A stretch of 64,000 bases of DNA from Romboutsia_C sp015668195 (GCF_015668195.1 NZ_JADPFC010000004.1:124001-188000); one strand, 5' to 3'; positions 52,947-61,942 are shown, counted from the stretch's first letter. Notes: generated by a model not told the origin, from the sequence alone. Made by a program: numbers and translations.

Positions 52947-54689
52947 TTAAAATATCATGCTCAAGTGTTCTGCTATTGGTCCAAGTGCTAAAGATGGTAA
53001 GAAACTTAATGCACCTATCATAAGTACTACTCCTACCAATAAAAATACAAATAGTGTATTGTTAGTGGCTAATGTACCCGAACTTTGTGGAACTATTTTT
53101 TTGCTAGCTAAAGACTCTGCTATATTTATTATTAATATTATAGGTATAAAGCGAGCAAGTAACATTACTGTACCTGTTAATAAATTTACGAATACATTAT
53201 TTGCACCAAATCCTGCGAATGCACTACCATTATTGTTTCCTGTAGAGCTTAATGCATATAATATTTCTGAAAATCCATGAGCTCCACTATTATTTAATAA
53301 ATCACTTGCATTTGGTAACATACAAACCATAGCAGTTCCAACTAAAACCAAGACTGGAGTAGTTATTATTAAAATAGATGCCATCTTCATTTCAAAAGGT
53401 TCTATTTTCTTTCCTAGATACTCAGGAGTTCTACCTACCATAAGACCTGATATAAATACTGTTAATATTACAAACGCTAACATGCCATATAATCCACAAC
53501 CAACGCCTCTAAATACTACTTCACCTAGCTGCATAAGTAGTGTTAAAATCATTCCTCCTATTGGTGTGAAAGAGTCATGCATAGAATTTACAGAACCATT
53601 AGATGCTGATGTTGTTGTTACCCCCCATATAGCAGAATTTGTAACGCCAAATCTAACTTCTTTTCCTTCCATATTTCCTCCAGACTGACTATCATCTATC
53701 TCACTGTATATATATGGATTATTTACTAATTCTGGAGTTGACTTGTATTCATAATACATAGTTGTTGCCATAGCTATTACAAATATTACTATCATTGCAG
53801 ATAAAAGTGTGGTTCCTTGTTTTTTATCTTTTACCATATCACCAAAGGTAAAACATAATGCTGCTGGTATTAATATAATTGATACTACTTGAGCCATATT
53901 TGATAATAATGTTGGGTTTTCAAGTGGATGTGCTGAATTCGTTCCAAAGAATCCCCCTCCATTTGTTCCTAATTGTTTTATTGCTATTTGGCTTGCTGCA
54001 GGACCTCCTGGAATAATCTGAGTATCTACTGTACTTTTATCATCTAAAACTATTTCTTCTACTAAGCTTACTTCTTGGTAAGGTTTAAAGTTTTGAACTA
54101 CTCCTTGAGTTGTTAAGAATATTGCAAGTACCATAGATAAAGGTATCAGCACATATAAAGTCGATTTTATTAAATCTACCCAGAAGTTTCCTAGTTTAGA
54201 GCATTTAGTTCTCTTAAATCCTCTTATTAAAACCATAAGTACACTTATCCCAACTGCTGCTGATACAAAGTTTTGAACTGTTAGACCTAACATTTGAGAC
54301 ATATAGCTTAATGTAGTCTCTCCACTATATGCTTGCCAATTTGTATTAGTTATAAAGCTTGCTGCTGTATTAAAAGCTAAATCCCAATTTGCATTGCTTA
54401 GTTTTTGTGGATTTAGTGGTAGTATATACTGAATCATTTGTAAAAACATAACAAAGAATAAACTAATGACACTAAATGCCATTAAACTTAAAATATATTC
54501 TTTACCTGACATTTCTTCATTTTCATTTATTTTAAGAACTTTATATATCCATTTTTCTATAGGTTTTATTACTTTACTTAGAAATACTCTTTTACCTTTA
54601 AATACCTTGGATATATAAATTCCCAACGGTTTTGCTAGCAATAAAACTATTGCTATAAAAAATATTACTTGAATTACAATGCTATTCAT
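52947..54689 (-). CDS. kdpA: KdpA, potassium-translocating subunit
   Basis: A 580-residue channel-like subunit with about ten helices and four pore-like repeats. The filter regions include FITNTNWQAYSGE, GTNGGGFFGTNSAHPLENP and SSTGNNNGSAFAGFG. It is the first gene of the operon; no kdpF ORF was found before it. ATG follows TTAGGAGGAGAAAA. About 100 AT-rich bases separate it from a terminator palindrome, and the kdp promoter must lie there. Confidence 0.97.
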   Translation of the reverse strand: MNSIVIQVIFFIAIVLLLAKPLGIYISKVFKGKRVFLSKVIKPIEKWIYKVLKINENEEMSGKEYILSLMAFSVISLFFVMFLQMIQYILPLNPQKLSNANWDLAFNTAASFITNTNWQAYSGETTLSYMSQMLGLTVQNFVSAAVGISVLMVLIRGFKRTKCSKLGNFWVDLIKSTLYVLIPLSMVLAIFLTTQGVVQNFKPYQEVSLVEEIVLDDKSTVDTQIIPGGPAASQIAIKQLGTNGGGFFGTNSAHPLENPTLLSNMAQVVSIILIPAALCFTFGDMVKDKKQGTTLLSAMIVIFVIAMATTMYYEYKSTPELVNNPYIYSEIDDSQSGGNMEGKEVRFGVTNSAIWGVTTTSASNGSVNSMHDSFTPIGGMILTLLMQLGEVVFRGVGCGLYGMLAFVILTVFISGLMVGRTPEYLGKKIEPFEMKMASILIITTPVLVLVGTAMVCMLPNASDLLNNSGAHGFSEILYALSSTGNNNGSAFAGFGANNVFVNLLTGTVMLLARFIPIILIINIAESLASKKIVPQSSGTLATNNTLFVFLLVGVVLMIGALSFLPSLALGPIAEHLSMIF

Positions 54690-54792
54690 TTTTTCTCCTC
54701 CTAATTTTTGTATATAATTATTCTATTATTTTTTATATAAAATGAATGTTAATATAATTCCATATACATTAAGATTGTATAAAGATTAAATA

Positions 54793-54824
54793 AAAAAGTA
54801 CCTAGATTAATCTAGGTACTTTTT
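54793..54824. terminator. Terminator palindrome between kdpA and the 54-residue ORF
   Basis: A perfect 32-bp palindrome (AAAAAGTACCTAGATT and complement). It lies directly downstream of the 54-codon minus-strand ORF and isolates the kdp operon from it. Confidence 0.9.
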
Positions 54825-54825
54825 G

Positions 54826-54990
54826 CTATTTTTTATCATTATATATTTTACTACTATCAGAAACATTTTTTAAAGTTGACGTCCACTCATTATTAGTAGC
54901 ATCTTTTTTATTTCTATTAGCTTTATTAGTTACACATTCATTAGAACCTGACCATTGGTTATTTCCTTCGCATTTTTTGTTATTATTCAT
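54826..54990 (-). CDS. Small hypothetical protein of 54 residues
   Basis: ATG (54990) to TAG (54826) encodes a polar Asn/Lys/Ser-rich protein beginning MNNNKKCEGNNQW, with two Cys (C7, C19) and two Trp (W13, W36). AAGGAG lies 7 bases before the ATG and a perfect terminator palindrome follows the stop, so it is very likely a real gene. No family is recognised. It sits between kdpA and the BCCT gene, on the same strand and 58 bases from the BCCT stop, so read-through from the transporter gene is possible. Confidence 0.65.
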   Translation of the reverse strand: MNNNKKCEGNNQWSGSNECVTNKANRNKKDATNNEWTSTLKNVSDSSKIYNDKK

Positions 54991-55048
54991 AATGTCACTC
55001 CTTAAAAGTAATATCGTTTATATTTTTTCTTATTTGTATATTTTAATA

Positions 55049-56542
55049 CTAGTGCTTTTTAGGATGCTTTGGTATTTTATATATTTTTTCTTTCCTAAGT
55101 TCCATTATAAAAGATAGCATCATAAGTACTAATATTATACTAAATGGAAGTGCCGTAACTATTGACATTGTTTGAAGTCCTTGAAGTCCTCCACTAAGAA
55201 GTAGTGCTACTGCAACTAATGCCTGAAGTATTCCCCAGACTAATTTCACCTTATTAGTTGGTTCCATAGAACCTTTAGCACTAAACATACCTAATACAAA
55301 AGTTGCTGAATCTGCCGATGATACGAAAAAAGTAAGTATAAGTATTGTTGCTATTATGCTTATAATATATCCAAATGGCAAACTCTCTAACATTACAAAT
55401 AAAGTTGAACTCATATCTGCTTTTAATGCTTCAAGTAGTGCTAGATTTGTATTTATCTCTAAGCTTAATGCAGTTCCTCCAAATACAGCAAACCATATAC
55501 AACTAAATAAAGATGGTACTAATAATACTCCTATTATAAATTCTCTTATAGTTCTTCCTTTAGATACCCTTGCTATAAATACACCAACAAAAGGTGACCA
55601 AGCTATCCACCATGCCCAGTAAAATAGTGTCCAATTGGCTATCCAATTTGATTCTTCAAATGGTGTTAGTCTTAAACTCATAGATATAATATTTTGAAGA
55701 TAATTTCCTAAATTATTAGTAAATACCTCAAGTATATTTGCTGTTGGTCCTAGTATAAATACAAATATTAAAAGTAATATAGCTATACCTACATTTATAT
55801 TACTAAGTATTTTAATTCCTTTTTCAAGACCAGTTGTTGAAGATATTAAAAATAATATAGTAGATATTATTATTATTATTATCTGATTAAGTATATTTAT
55901 ATTTATTCCAAATAAATTGTTAAGTCCTCCGTTTATTTGCATGGCTCCAAGACCTAAAGATGTAGCAACTCCAAATGCTGTTGCTATTATTGCAAGAATA
56001 TCTATAAACTTAGATTGTGGAGAATTCAAATCACCTCCTATAATTGGAGATAGAGTCTGACTTATAAGTAACTTTTTGTCCTTTCTAAATCTAAAGTAAG
56101 CTATAGTAAGTCCTACTAAAGAGTATATAGCCCATGCATGAAGTCCCCAATGAAAAAATGAAAAAGTTATAGCAGCATTAGCAGCTTCAGGCGTAAGTTT
56201 TGGTATTCCTGATAAAGGATAAATATAATGATCTAAAGGTTCTGCTACTCCCCAAAATACAAGACCTATCCCCATTCCTGCGCTAAATAACATTCCAAAC
56301 CAAGTTATATTGCTAAATTCAGGTCTATCATCTTCATGTCCAAGTCTTAGTCTACCGTATTTACTAAAGGCTAATGTAATCATAAATACTAATACTAAAA
56401 ATGTGATTATAAGAAACATCCATCCAAATTTATCTGTTGTAAAAGCTAGCGCAAGTGTAGCTGTACTTGCTAAAGAATTTGGAGATATAAGTCCCCACAA
56501 TACAAATAACCCGATTATTGCTACGGATATATAAAAAACCAT
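55049..56542 (-). CDS. BCCT family betaine/carnitine/choline transporter
   Basis: A 497-residue transporter with 12 helices. The signature GMLFSAGMGIGLVFWGVAEPLDHY contains the glycine-rich substrate stretch, and FYWAWWIAWSPFVGVFIARVSKGRTIREF is the conserved Trp-rich BCCT motif. GMGIG is the form found in the Na+/betaine carrier BetP. It likely imports a quaternary-amine compatible solute. The position next to kdp suggests a joint role in osmoadaptation. The N- and C-terminal cytoplasmic extensions are short. Confidence 0.93.
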   Translation of the reverse strand: MVFYISVAIIGLFVLWGLISPNSLASTATLALAFTTDKFGWMFLIITFLVLVFMITLAFSKYGRLRLGHEDDRPEFSNITWFGMLFSAGMGIGLVFWGVAEPLDHYIYPLSGIPKLTPEAANAAITFSFFHWGLHAWAIYSLVGLTIAYFRFRKDKKLLISQTLSPIIGGDLNSPQSKFIDILAIIATAFGVATSLGLGAMQINGGLNNLFGININILNQIIIIIISTILFLISSTTGLEKGIKILSNINVGIAILLLIFVFILGPTANILEVFTNNLGNYLQNIISMSLRLTPFEESNWIANWTLFYWAWWIAWSPFVGVFIARVSKGRTIREFIIGVLLVPSLFSCIWFAVFGGTALSLEINTNLALLEALKADMSSTLFVMLESLPFGYIISIIATILILTFFVSSADSATFVLGMFSAKGSMEPTNKVKLVWGILQALVAVALLLSGGLQGLQTMSIVTALPFSIILVLMMLSFIMELRKEKIYKIPKHPKKH

Positions 56543-56618
56543 ATGAAAAACTCCTTATCAAATGTATTTCTGATTTAGTTTCTCTTAAATCTATATTTTG
56601 TATACTGATTTTTATAAA

Positions 56619-56649
56619 AAAAGAGTACTTCTAAGAAGTACTCTTTTAC
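56619..56649. terminator. Terminator of the oxaloacetate decarboxylase operon
   Basis: A 14-bp inverted repeat AAAAGAGTACTTCT (56619-56632) with complement 56634-56647, just after the minus-strand stop at 56651. Confidence 0.85.
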
Positions 56650-56650
56650 T

Positions 56651-57781
56651 CTATCCGAAAAATTTAAGTAATATCCCTGCAACAACAGCTGAACCTATAA
56701 CACCAGCCACATTAGGCCCCATGGCATGCATTAATAAAAAATTTGATGGATTATCTTCTTGACCTACCTTTTGAACAACTCTTGCTGCCATTGGTACTGC
56801 TGATACTCCTGCTGCCCCTATTATAGGATTAATTTTGCCTTTACTTAATTTACACATAATTTTACCAAATAATACACCTGATGCTGTTCCTACTGAAAAT
56901 GCAATTAGGCCCATTAGTGTTATTCCTAGTGTTTTAGGATTTAAAAATGTCTCTGCATTAGCTGTAGCACCAACTGTTAATCCAAGTATTATAGTCACTA
57001 TATACATAAGTGAATTTTGTGCTGTTTCTACAAGCTTTGGTACTATATTGCTTTCTTTTAGTAAATTTCCAAACATTAGCATCCCTATAAGTGGTGCTGA
57101 TGTCGGAAGTATACCTATAACTAATATCATTACAACTATTGGGAATAATATCTTTTCTTTCTTTGATACGCCTCTTAGCTGTTCCATTTTTATATTTCTT
57201 TCTTCTTTAGTTGTTAGTAATTTAATTATTGGTGGTTGTATAACTGGAACTAGTGCCATATATGAATAAGCTGCTAATGCTATTGGTCCTAGTAAATGTG
57301 GTGCTAAAATAGATGTTAATTGAATCGCAGTTGGTCCATCAGCTCCCCCTATTATACCAATTGATGCTGCTTCTAACCCATTAAATCCTAAGAATATAGC
57401 TCCTAAAAATGCAAAAAATATTCCAAACTGTGCTGCTGCACCTAATAGCATTGTCTTTGGATTTGCAATTAATGGCCCAAAATCAGTACTTGCCCCTATA
57501 CATAAAAATATTAGTGGTGGAAATATACCAAGCTTTACACCTTGGTATAAATAGTATAATAATCCTCCAGTTGAACTATCACTTGGTGCATTCATAAGTC
57601 CAGTTCCTGGCATATTAGCAAGTAACATACCTATAGATATTGGTATTAATAAATATGGTTCATATTCCTTTTTTATTGCAATATATAAAAATATACAAGC
57701 TATAACTATCATTGAAATTTCTTTGTAAGTCATCATAAAAAATCCTGATTCAGTAATAAACTTCCCTATTATATCTCCCAT
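56651..57781 (-). CDS. oadB: Na+-translocating decarboxylase beta subunit (OadB/GcdB/MmdB)
   Basis: A 376-residue integral membrane protein with about nine to eleven helices. Family blocks are LIPISIGMLLANMPGTGL, FPPLIFLCIGASTDFGPLI, FLGFNGLEAASIGIIGGADGPTAIQLT and GAAGVSAVPMAARVVQKVGQ. It decarboxylates carboxybiotin and couples this to Na+ export. It is the last gene of the operon; the alpha subunit's type suggests oxaloacetate as substrate. Confidence 0.95.
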   Translation of the reverse strand: MGDIIGKFITESGFFMMTYKEISMIVIACIFLYIAIKKEYEPYLLIPISIGMLLANMPGTGLMNAPSDSSTGGLLYYLYQGVKLGIFPPLIFLCIGASTDFGPLIANPKTMLLGAAAQFGIFFAFLGAIFLGFNGLEAASIGIIGGADGPTAIQLTSILAPHLLGPIALAAYSYMALVPVIQPPIIKLLTTKEERNIKMEQLRGVSKKEKILFPIVVMILVIGILPTSAPLIGMLMFGNLLKESNIVPKLVETAQNSLMYIVTIILGLTVGATANAETFLNPKTLGITLMGLIAFSVGTASGVLFGKIMCKLSKGKINPIIGAAGVSAVPMAARVVQKVGQEDNPSNFLLMHAMGPNVAGVIGSAVVAGILLKFFG

Positions 57782-57800
57782 TATAAATCCCCCTAATTAC

Positions 57801-58181
57801 TTAAACTATTTTAAGTAAACTATCTCCAAGACTTACATTTTGACCTTTATCTACACTTATAATTTCAACACTTCCATCTGTAGGTGATACTATTTCATTT
57901 TCCATTTTCATAGCCTCTAGTATAGCTATAACCTGTCCTTTTTTTACATTATCCCCTTGTTTTACTAATACGTTTACTATAGTTCCTGGCATTGGTGCTT
58001 TTATAACTTTGTCATCTCTTGTATTGTTATTACTTTCTCTGATTTTTTCTTGATTTCTATCTTTTTTAATCTCTATATTTTTATTAACTTTAAATTCTTT
58101 TTCTGTATTTGGTAAAACCTCCTCTATTTCAACTTCATATACTTTCCCATTTACTGTTATATTATATTTTTTACAACTCAT
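57801..58181 (-). CDS. Biotin carrier subunit
   Basis: A 126-residue biotin-carboxyl-carrier protein. After a variable polar linker (about 25-58), the lipoyl/biotinyl domain has the biotinylated Lys K92 in EAMKMEN. It is a separate polypeptide rather than the C-terminal domain of the alpha subunit found in Klebsiella oxaloacetate decarboxylase. It lies between the delta/gamma-like and beta subunit genes. Confidence 0.95.
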   Translation of the reverse strand: MSCKKYNITVNGKVYEVEIEEVLPNTEKEFKVNKNIEIKKDRNQEKIRESNNNTRDDKVIKAPMPGTIVNVLVKQGDNVKKGQVIAILEAMKMENEIVSPTDGSVEIISVDKGQNVSLGDSLLKIV

Positions 58182-58224
58182 ATTCTTCCCCTTTTCTATA
58201 TTTATATAATCTTAAGTTTAATAA

Positions 58225-58497
58225 TTATCTTACTCTTTTTATACTTTTTATACGAAGGTTTGGATTAGTATTGCTTCTTGCCATTATAGATGCTGCTAGT
58301 GCTGCTACTATTTTTTCTTCATCATCTTCTTCATTAGTTAAAGCTATTTCATCTTCATTTAAGTTTTTATCTTTATTTTTAAATATAATCTTAAAAGAAC
58401 TAAGTATTAGTGCTATTGATAAGAGAATTATAAATACTATTGCCATACTTATAACCGTTACATATATACCGTCAATTATAAATATTTTATTATCCAT
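58225..58497 (-). CDS. OadG-family membrane subunit
   Basis: A 90-residue protein with one N-terminal transmembrane helix (about 10-34) and a charged cytoplasmic tail rich in Glu/Asp ending in a basic patch, the OadG/MmdD layout. In related pumps this subunit holds the complex together at the membrane. EEKIVAALAASIMAR is a common block in these subunits. ATG follows GGGGGGTAGGG. Confidence 0.82.
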   Translation of the reverse strand: MDNKIFIIDGIYVTVISMAIVFIILLSIALILSSFKIIFKNKDKNLNEDEIALTNEEDDEEKIVAALAASIMARSNTNPNLRIKSIKRVR

Positions 58498-58510
58498 CCC
58501 TACCCCCCAT

Positions 58511-59905
58511 TTACATAGTTAAATTAATATAAATTACCTCTTCAGTCTCGTTCTTATTTTCACATTCTTTATATTTTTCTTTTAAAAATTTAGGCGCTAC
58601 TTGAGGAAATAAAGCATAAGTTAATACATCTTCATCACATTTAGCTAAATAACCTAATTCTTTTTTTATTTTTTCAAACTCAGGTTCTATTAAATCTGCT
58701 GGTCTTATATCTATAGCTTCTTCATCCCCTATTATTTTTTCTTTTATATCCTCACTTATTTTAGTTGGAGACTTTCCATAATTTCCTCTCACATAATCTT
58801 TTATTTCCTTTGGAATAAGTTTATATCTTTCACCACTTATAACATTAAATAATGCTTGTGTTCCAACCATTTGACTCATAGGAGTAACTAGTGGTGGATA
58901 TCCTAAATCAGCTCTAACTTTTGGCACTTCCCTTAATACATATTCATATTTATCTAATGCATTTTGACTATTTAATTGTGATAAAAGATTTGACAACATT
59001 CCTCCAGGAACTTTGTATTTTAGAGTTTGTGGTTCTGTTAATAATACCTTTGGATTTAATATATTTTCTTTCATATATTTATCTCTTATTGGTTTTAAAT
59101 ATTCAGCTACTTCTAAAAGCTTTTGAGTATTAAGACATGGGTTTCTATCCATTCCTGCAAAAGTTAGTGCAAGTGACTCTGTTGGCGGCTGTGATGTTCC
59201 TCCACTAAATGGAGATATAGCAGTATCTATTATATCAACTCCTGCTTCTACGGCCTTCATGTATATCATATCTGCAATACCACTAGTACAATGAGTATGG
59301 AGTTGTACATCTAAATTAGTTATAGACTTTATCTTCTTTATTAAATCATAAGCTTCATAAGGCATTAATACTCCTGCCATATCCTTAATACATATAGAAT
59401 CTGTCCCCATATTTTCCATCGTCTTAATTAAATTTAAATAGTACTCTGTCGTGTGCACTTCACTTGTTGTATAAGATATAGCACATTGACAGTGACCATT
59501 GTATTTTTTTATAGCCTTTATAGATGCTTCAAGATTTCTTACATCATTTAAAGCATCAAATACTCTTATTATGTCTATGCCATTTTCTATAGATAATTTT
59601 ATAAACTTATCTACTATATCATCAGCATAATTTCTATATCCTAATAAATTTTGTCCCCTAAGTAACATTTGAAGTTTAGTATTTTTAACATTTTTTCTTA
59701 TAAGTCTTAACCTTTCCCAAGGATCTTCATTTAAAAAACGTATACATGCATCAAATGTAGCTCCTCCCCACACCTCTAAAGAGTAGTATCCTACTTCATC
59801 AATAGTTTTAAGTATTGGAAGTATTTCTTCGGTTTTTAACCTAGTTGCTATTAGTGATTGATGTCCATCTCTTAATGCAGTTTCTGTAATCCTTAGCTTT
59901 TTCAT
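58511..59905 (-). CDS. oadA: Oxaloacetate decarboxylase alpha subunit (carboxyltransferase)
   Basis: A 464-residue carboxyltransferase: a TIM barrel starting ITETALRDGHQSLIATR with the metal-binding Asp, EVWGGATFDACIRFLNEDPWERL, the RGQN motif, CIKDMAGVL with the carbamylated-type Lys region, HTHCTSG metal ligands, then a PYC/OADA conserved C-terminal domain. This is the pyruvate carboxylase B/oxaloacetate decarboxylase type, not the methylmalonyl-CoA type. It ends without a biotin domain, which is encoded separately. It is the first gene of the four-gene operon. ATG follows AAAGGGGGAAAACATTTAT. Confidence 0.94.
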   Translation of the reverse strand: MKKLRITETALRDGHQSLIATRLKTEEILPILKTIDEVGYYSLEVWGGATFDACIRFLNEDPWERLRLIRKNVKNTKLQMLLRGQNLLGYRNYADDIVDKFIKLSIENGIDIIRVFDALNDVRNLEASIKAIKKYNGHCQCAISYTTSEVHTTEYYLNLIKTMENMGTDSICIKDMAGVLMPYEAYDLIKKIKSITNLDVQLHTHCTSGIADMIYMKAVEAGVDIIDTAISPFSGGTSQPPTESLALTFAGMDRNPCLNTQKLLEVAEYLKPIRDKYMKENILNPKVLLTEPQTLKYKVPGGMLSNLLSQLNSQNALDKYEYVLREVPKVRADLGYPPLVTPMSQMVGTQALFNVISGERYKLIPKEIKDYVRGNYGKSPTKISEDIKEKIIGDEEAIDIRPADLIEPEFEKIKKELGYLAKCDEDVLTYALFPQVAPKFLKEKYKECENKNETEEVIYINLTM

Positions 59906-60213
59906 ATAAATGTTTTCCCCCTTTCCTTACATTACTTCGACATTTTTTTGTTTACTTTCAATACAAAATATCTTTAATTCTATACCATAAATAATTAATA
60001 TGTTTTTATATATATAAATTACTTATTTAATATTTATGTGCTAAATACCTAAAAAAGTAATCTATTTTTATATTTTATATTTATTTTATTCTCTATATAT
60101 ACTAAATATCCTTTTACAATTTATACCACTTTTTTAGTTTTTAATTATATAAATTTATATATATTAATTAATAAAAAAACACCTATAAAGATTTATAGAT
60201 GTTTTTATTAATA
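59906..60213. other. Intergenic region upstream of oadA
   Basis: About 308 very AT-rich bases containing the terminator of the lipoprotein gene (60170-60209) and presumably the oad promoter. No riboswitch or ORF recognised. Confidence 0.55.
60170..60209. terminator. Terminator of the lipoprotein gene
   Basis: AATAAAAAAACA-CTATAAA pairs with TTTATAG-TGTTTTTATT with one or two mismatches, just after the minus-strand stop at 60214. Confidence 0.75.
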
Positions 60214-60918
60214 TTACTTTTTAATATTATCATTTTTATTAATATTGTTATTGTTGTTATTATTATTGTTATTATTGTTGTTATTATTATTGTTATTATT
60301 ATTGTTATATTTATTAGTATCTATTCCTAATGATCTATTCATATCTTCTAATAATTTTTCAAATTGACTTTTTGTACCTTCATCTGTTTTTGTTGCTTTA
60401 TCTACATCTCTCATAAAGTCTTCTTTTGATTTACTTAAATCTTCTTTTGATATTTTATCTAAATTTTTTAATTTTGTATCTATATTATCTATAGTTTTTT
60501 CGCCTTCTCTTATAAGATCCTTATTCATTTTATTTAATTCTTTATCATCTGTTTTTACATCATTTTTTAAATTATTTACAAAAGCTTGAGTTTTATCTCT
60601 TGCATCTTTATATGCCTCTTTTACATTAGATAAATATTTTTCATTTCCTGGGTACTCATTTGTTTCATAGTACTTAGCTACATTTTGTGGAGATAAGTAA
60701 ACTTTATAATTATTCAAATCATTCATATAATCTCCATAAAATCTTGAGTACTGGCTTACATAATCATTGTCTCTTACAGAAGTATCATCTCCTGTTGGAG
60801 TCTCTACTTTTGTACCTTTTGCATTTTCGTTTGCCTTTTTGTCATTGTTATTACATGCTACGACTCCAAGTGATAACATTAATGAAAGTCCTATTGTCAT
60901 AAGTTTTTTTAGTTTCAT
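60214..60918 (-). CDS. Lipoprotein with polyasparagine C-terminal tract
   Basis: A 234-residue predicted lipoprotein. The lipobox is LGVVAC with lipidated C22, after a basic start and hydrophobic core. The middle (about 50-195) is helical, charged and repetitive in character, with YVSQYSRFYGDYMNDLNNYKVYL and several KDL/DKDL units, likely coiled-coil. The C-terminus has 21 consecutive Asn encoded by an AAT/AAC tract, then INKND. No enzymatic domain is recognised. ATG follows TTGGAGGTAAAAT. It is monocistronic. Confidence 0.82.
   Translation of the reverse strand: MKLKKLMTIGLSLMLSLGVVACNNNDKKANENAKGTKVETPTGDDTSVRDNDYVSQYSRFYGDYMNDLNNYKVYLSPQNVAKYYETNEYPGNEKYLSNVKEAYKDARDKTQAFVNNLKNDVKTDDKELNKMNKDLIREGEKTIDNIDTKLKNLDKISKEDLSKSKEDFMRDVDKATKTDEGTKSQFEKLLEDMNRSLGIDTNKYNNNNNNNNNNNNNNNNNNNNNINKNDNIKK
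60244..60306 (-). repeat. Trinucleotide repeat encoding 21 Asn
   Basis: Twenty-one in-frame AAT or AAC codons in a row near the end of the lipoprotein gene. The mix of the two codons breaks perfect identity, but the tract can still expand or contract by whole codons. Confidence 0.95.
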
Positions 60919-61214
60919 ATTTTACCTCCAATTTTTCTTTATGTAATTATTTACTCTACTATTATTTACTAAATTTAAAATATTATTATAAAAAATTTAA
61001 CATTTTAAATTTCTTATTTTGCCATAATTGCCATAAAAATTAATCCATATTTCTGTATTATTTTTATGATTTTTGAACAAACTTTTAGTAAAAATATTAT
61101 GATAAAGTTTGTATTTAATTTAAGTTATATAACGATAATAAAATATTTATACCTGATACTAAACGTAATATTTTACATATACTAAAAATTATTAATTAAT
61201 AAAATTTTTAGTAT

Positions 61215-61229
61215 TGAAATTGATTATCA
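61215..61229 (+). promoter_or_regulatory. Fur-box-like site, upstream copy
   Basis: TGAAATT-G-ATTATCA against the 7-1-7 consensus TGATAAT-N-ATTATCA: the right half is perfect, the left has a few mismatches. Confidence 0.5.
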
Positions 61230-61251
61230 TTTATTTTATAATGTAATTAGT

Positions 61252-61266
61252 TGATAATAATTTTCA
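61252..61266 (+). promoter_or_regulatory. Fur box overlapping the DUF3793 start region
   Basis: TGATAAT-A-ATTTTCA differs from the 7-1-7 consensus TGATAAT-N-ATTATCA at one position and ends two bases before the ribosome binding site, so bound Fur would block the gene. Confidence 0.65.
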
Positions 61267-61282
61267 TTAGGAGTTGATAATT

Positions 61283-61867
61283 TTGAACTGTTATTCATGT
61301 AAAAATAATATAAATTCATCATATATAAAATGGTTACTAGAAATACTAGGTCCTGTACTTATGGGTTCTAAGCCTTGCGAAATACTTAGTATTCCTAGCT
61401 TTGATAAAAATAAAGACAGTAAAATAGACGATATAAAAAATCACTTTAACTTATGTAAAAAAATTGATTATATAATAATAGATAAAAAGGAAAAGGGACT
61501 TAAACTATTATTTATAAATAAAGATTCCTTATCTACTCAATTAAATAATAAAAAAATTCATAACTTTTTAAAATATTTAGGTTATCCATCTAATTTGGAT
61601 ATAGATTTATATCTTAACCACTTGATAAATAAATTAGAGGGAAATAATTTTCCAGATGAAATAGGTATATTTTTAGGATATCCACTTAAAGATGTCGTAG
61701 GATTTATGGGTTATGGTAGTTATAAATTTCATAACACTAAATATTGGAGAGTATATGGAGATCCTAAACCATCAGAAGATTTGTACTTTAGATTTCTAAA
61801 TCATAGAGAAAAGTTAAGAGATATGTTAAAATCTCAAAGTGTAAAATATATACTTTCATCTTTTTAA
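61283..61867 (+). CDS. DUF3793 family protein, probably iron-regulated
   Basis: A 194-residue protein matching DUF3793: LGPVLMGSKPCEILSIP near the N-terminus, FLKYLGYP, the FPDEIGIFLGYPLKDVVGFMGYG core and KYWRVYGDPKPSEDLYFRF. CYSC at residues 3-6 is notable. I take the TTG at 61283, nine bases after AGGAG; the TTG at 61274 abuts the site. The Fur boxes directly upstream suggest derepression under iron limitation. The family often appears near flavodoxin or iron-transport genes; here it stands alone. Confidence 0.87.
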   Translation: MNCYSCKNNINSSYIKWLLEILGPVLMGSKPCEILSIPSFDKNKDSKIDDIKNHFNLCKKIDYIIIDKKEKGLKLLFINKDSLSTQLNNKKIHNFLKYLGYPSNLDIDLYLNHLINKLEGNNFPDEIGIFLGYPLKDVVGFMGYGSYKFHNTKYWRVYGDPKPSEDLYFRFLNHREKLRDMLKSQSVKYILSSF

Positions 61868-61900
61868 AATAGTTAACCCAAAATACATAAATATACAACA

Positions 61901-61937
61901 AAAAAAAGAGCTTTCTTTATAAAGATAGCTCTTTTTT
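61901..61937. terminator. Bidirectional terminator
   Basis: AAAAAAAGAGCT (61901-61912) pairs with AGCTCTTTTTT (61927-61937), with an inner TCTTTATAAAGA palindrome. It lies between the DUF3793 gene (+) and the 22-codon ORF/nrdJ transcript (-). Confidence 0.85.
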
Positions 61938-61942
61938 ATATT

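Larger units (their letters stand above)
60919..61282. other. Intergenic region with Fur boxes
   Basis: About 364 AT-rich bases between the lipoprotein gene (-) and the DUF3793 gene (+). The right end holds two Fur-box-like sites (61215-61229 and 61252-61266). Nothing else is recognised. Confidence 0.55.

Noticed and set aside
54690..54825. c-di-AMP (ydaO-type) riboswitch or kdpF before kdpA
   Set aside because: Only about 100 AT-rich bases lie between the terminator palindrome and kdpA, too short and without the conserved blocks; no short hydrophobic ORF is present.
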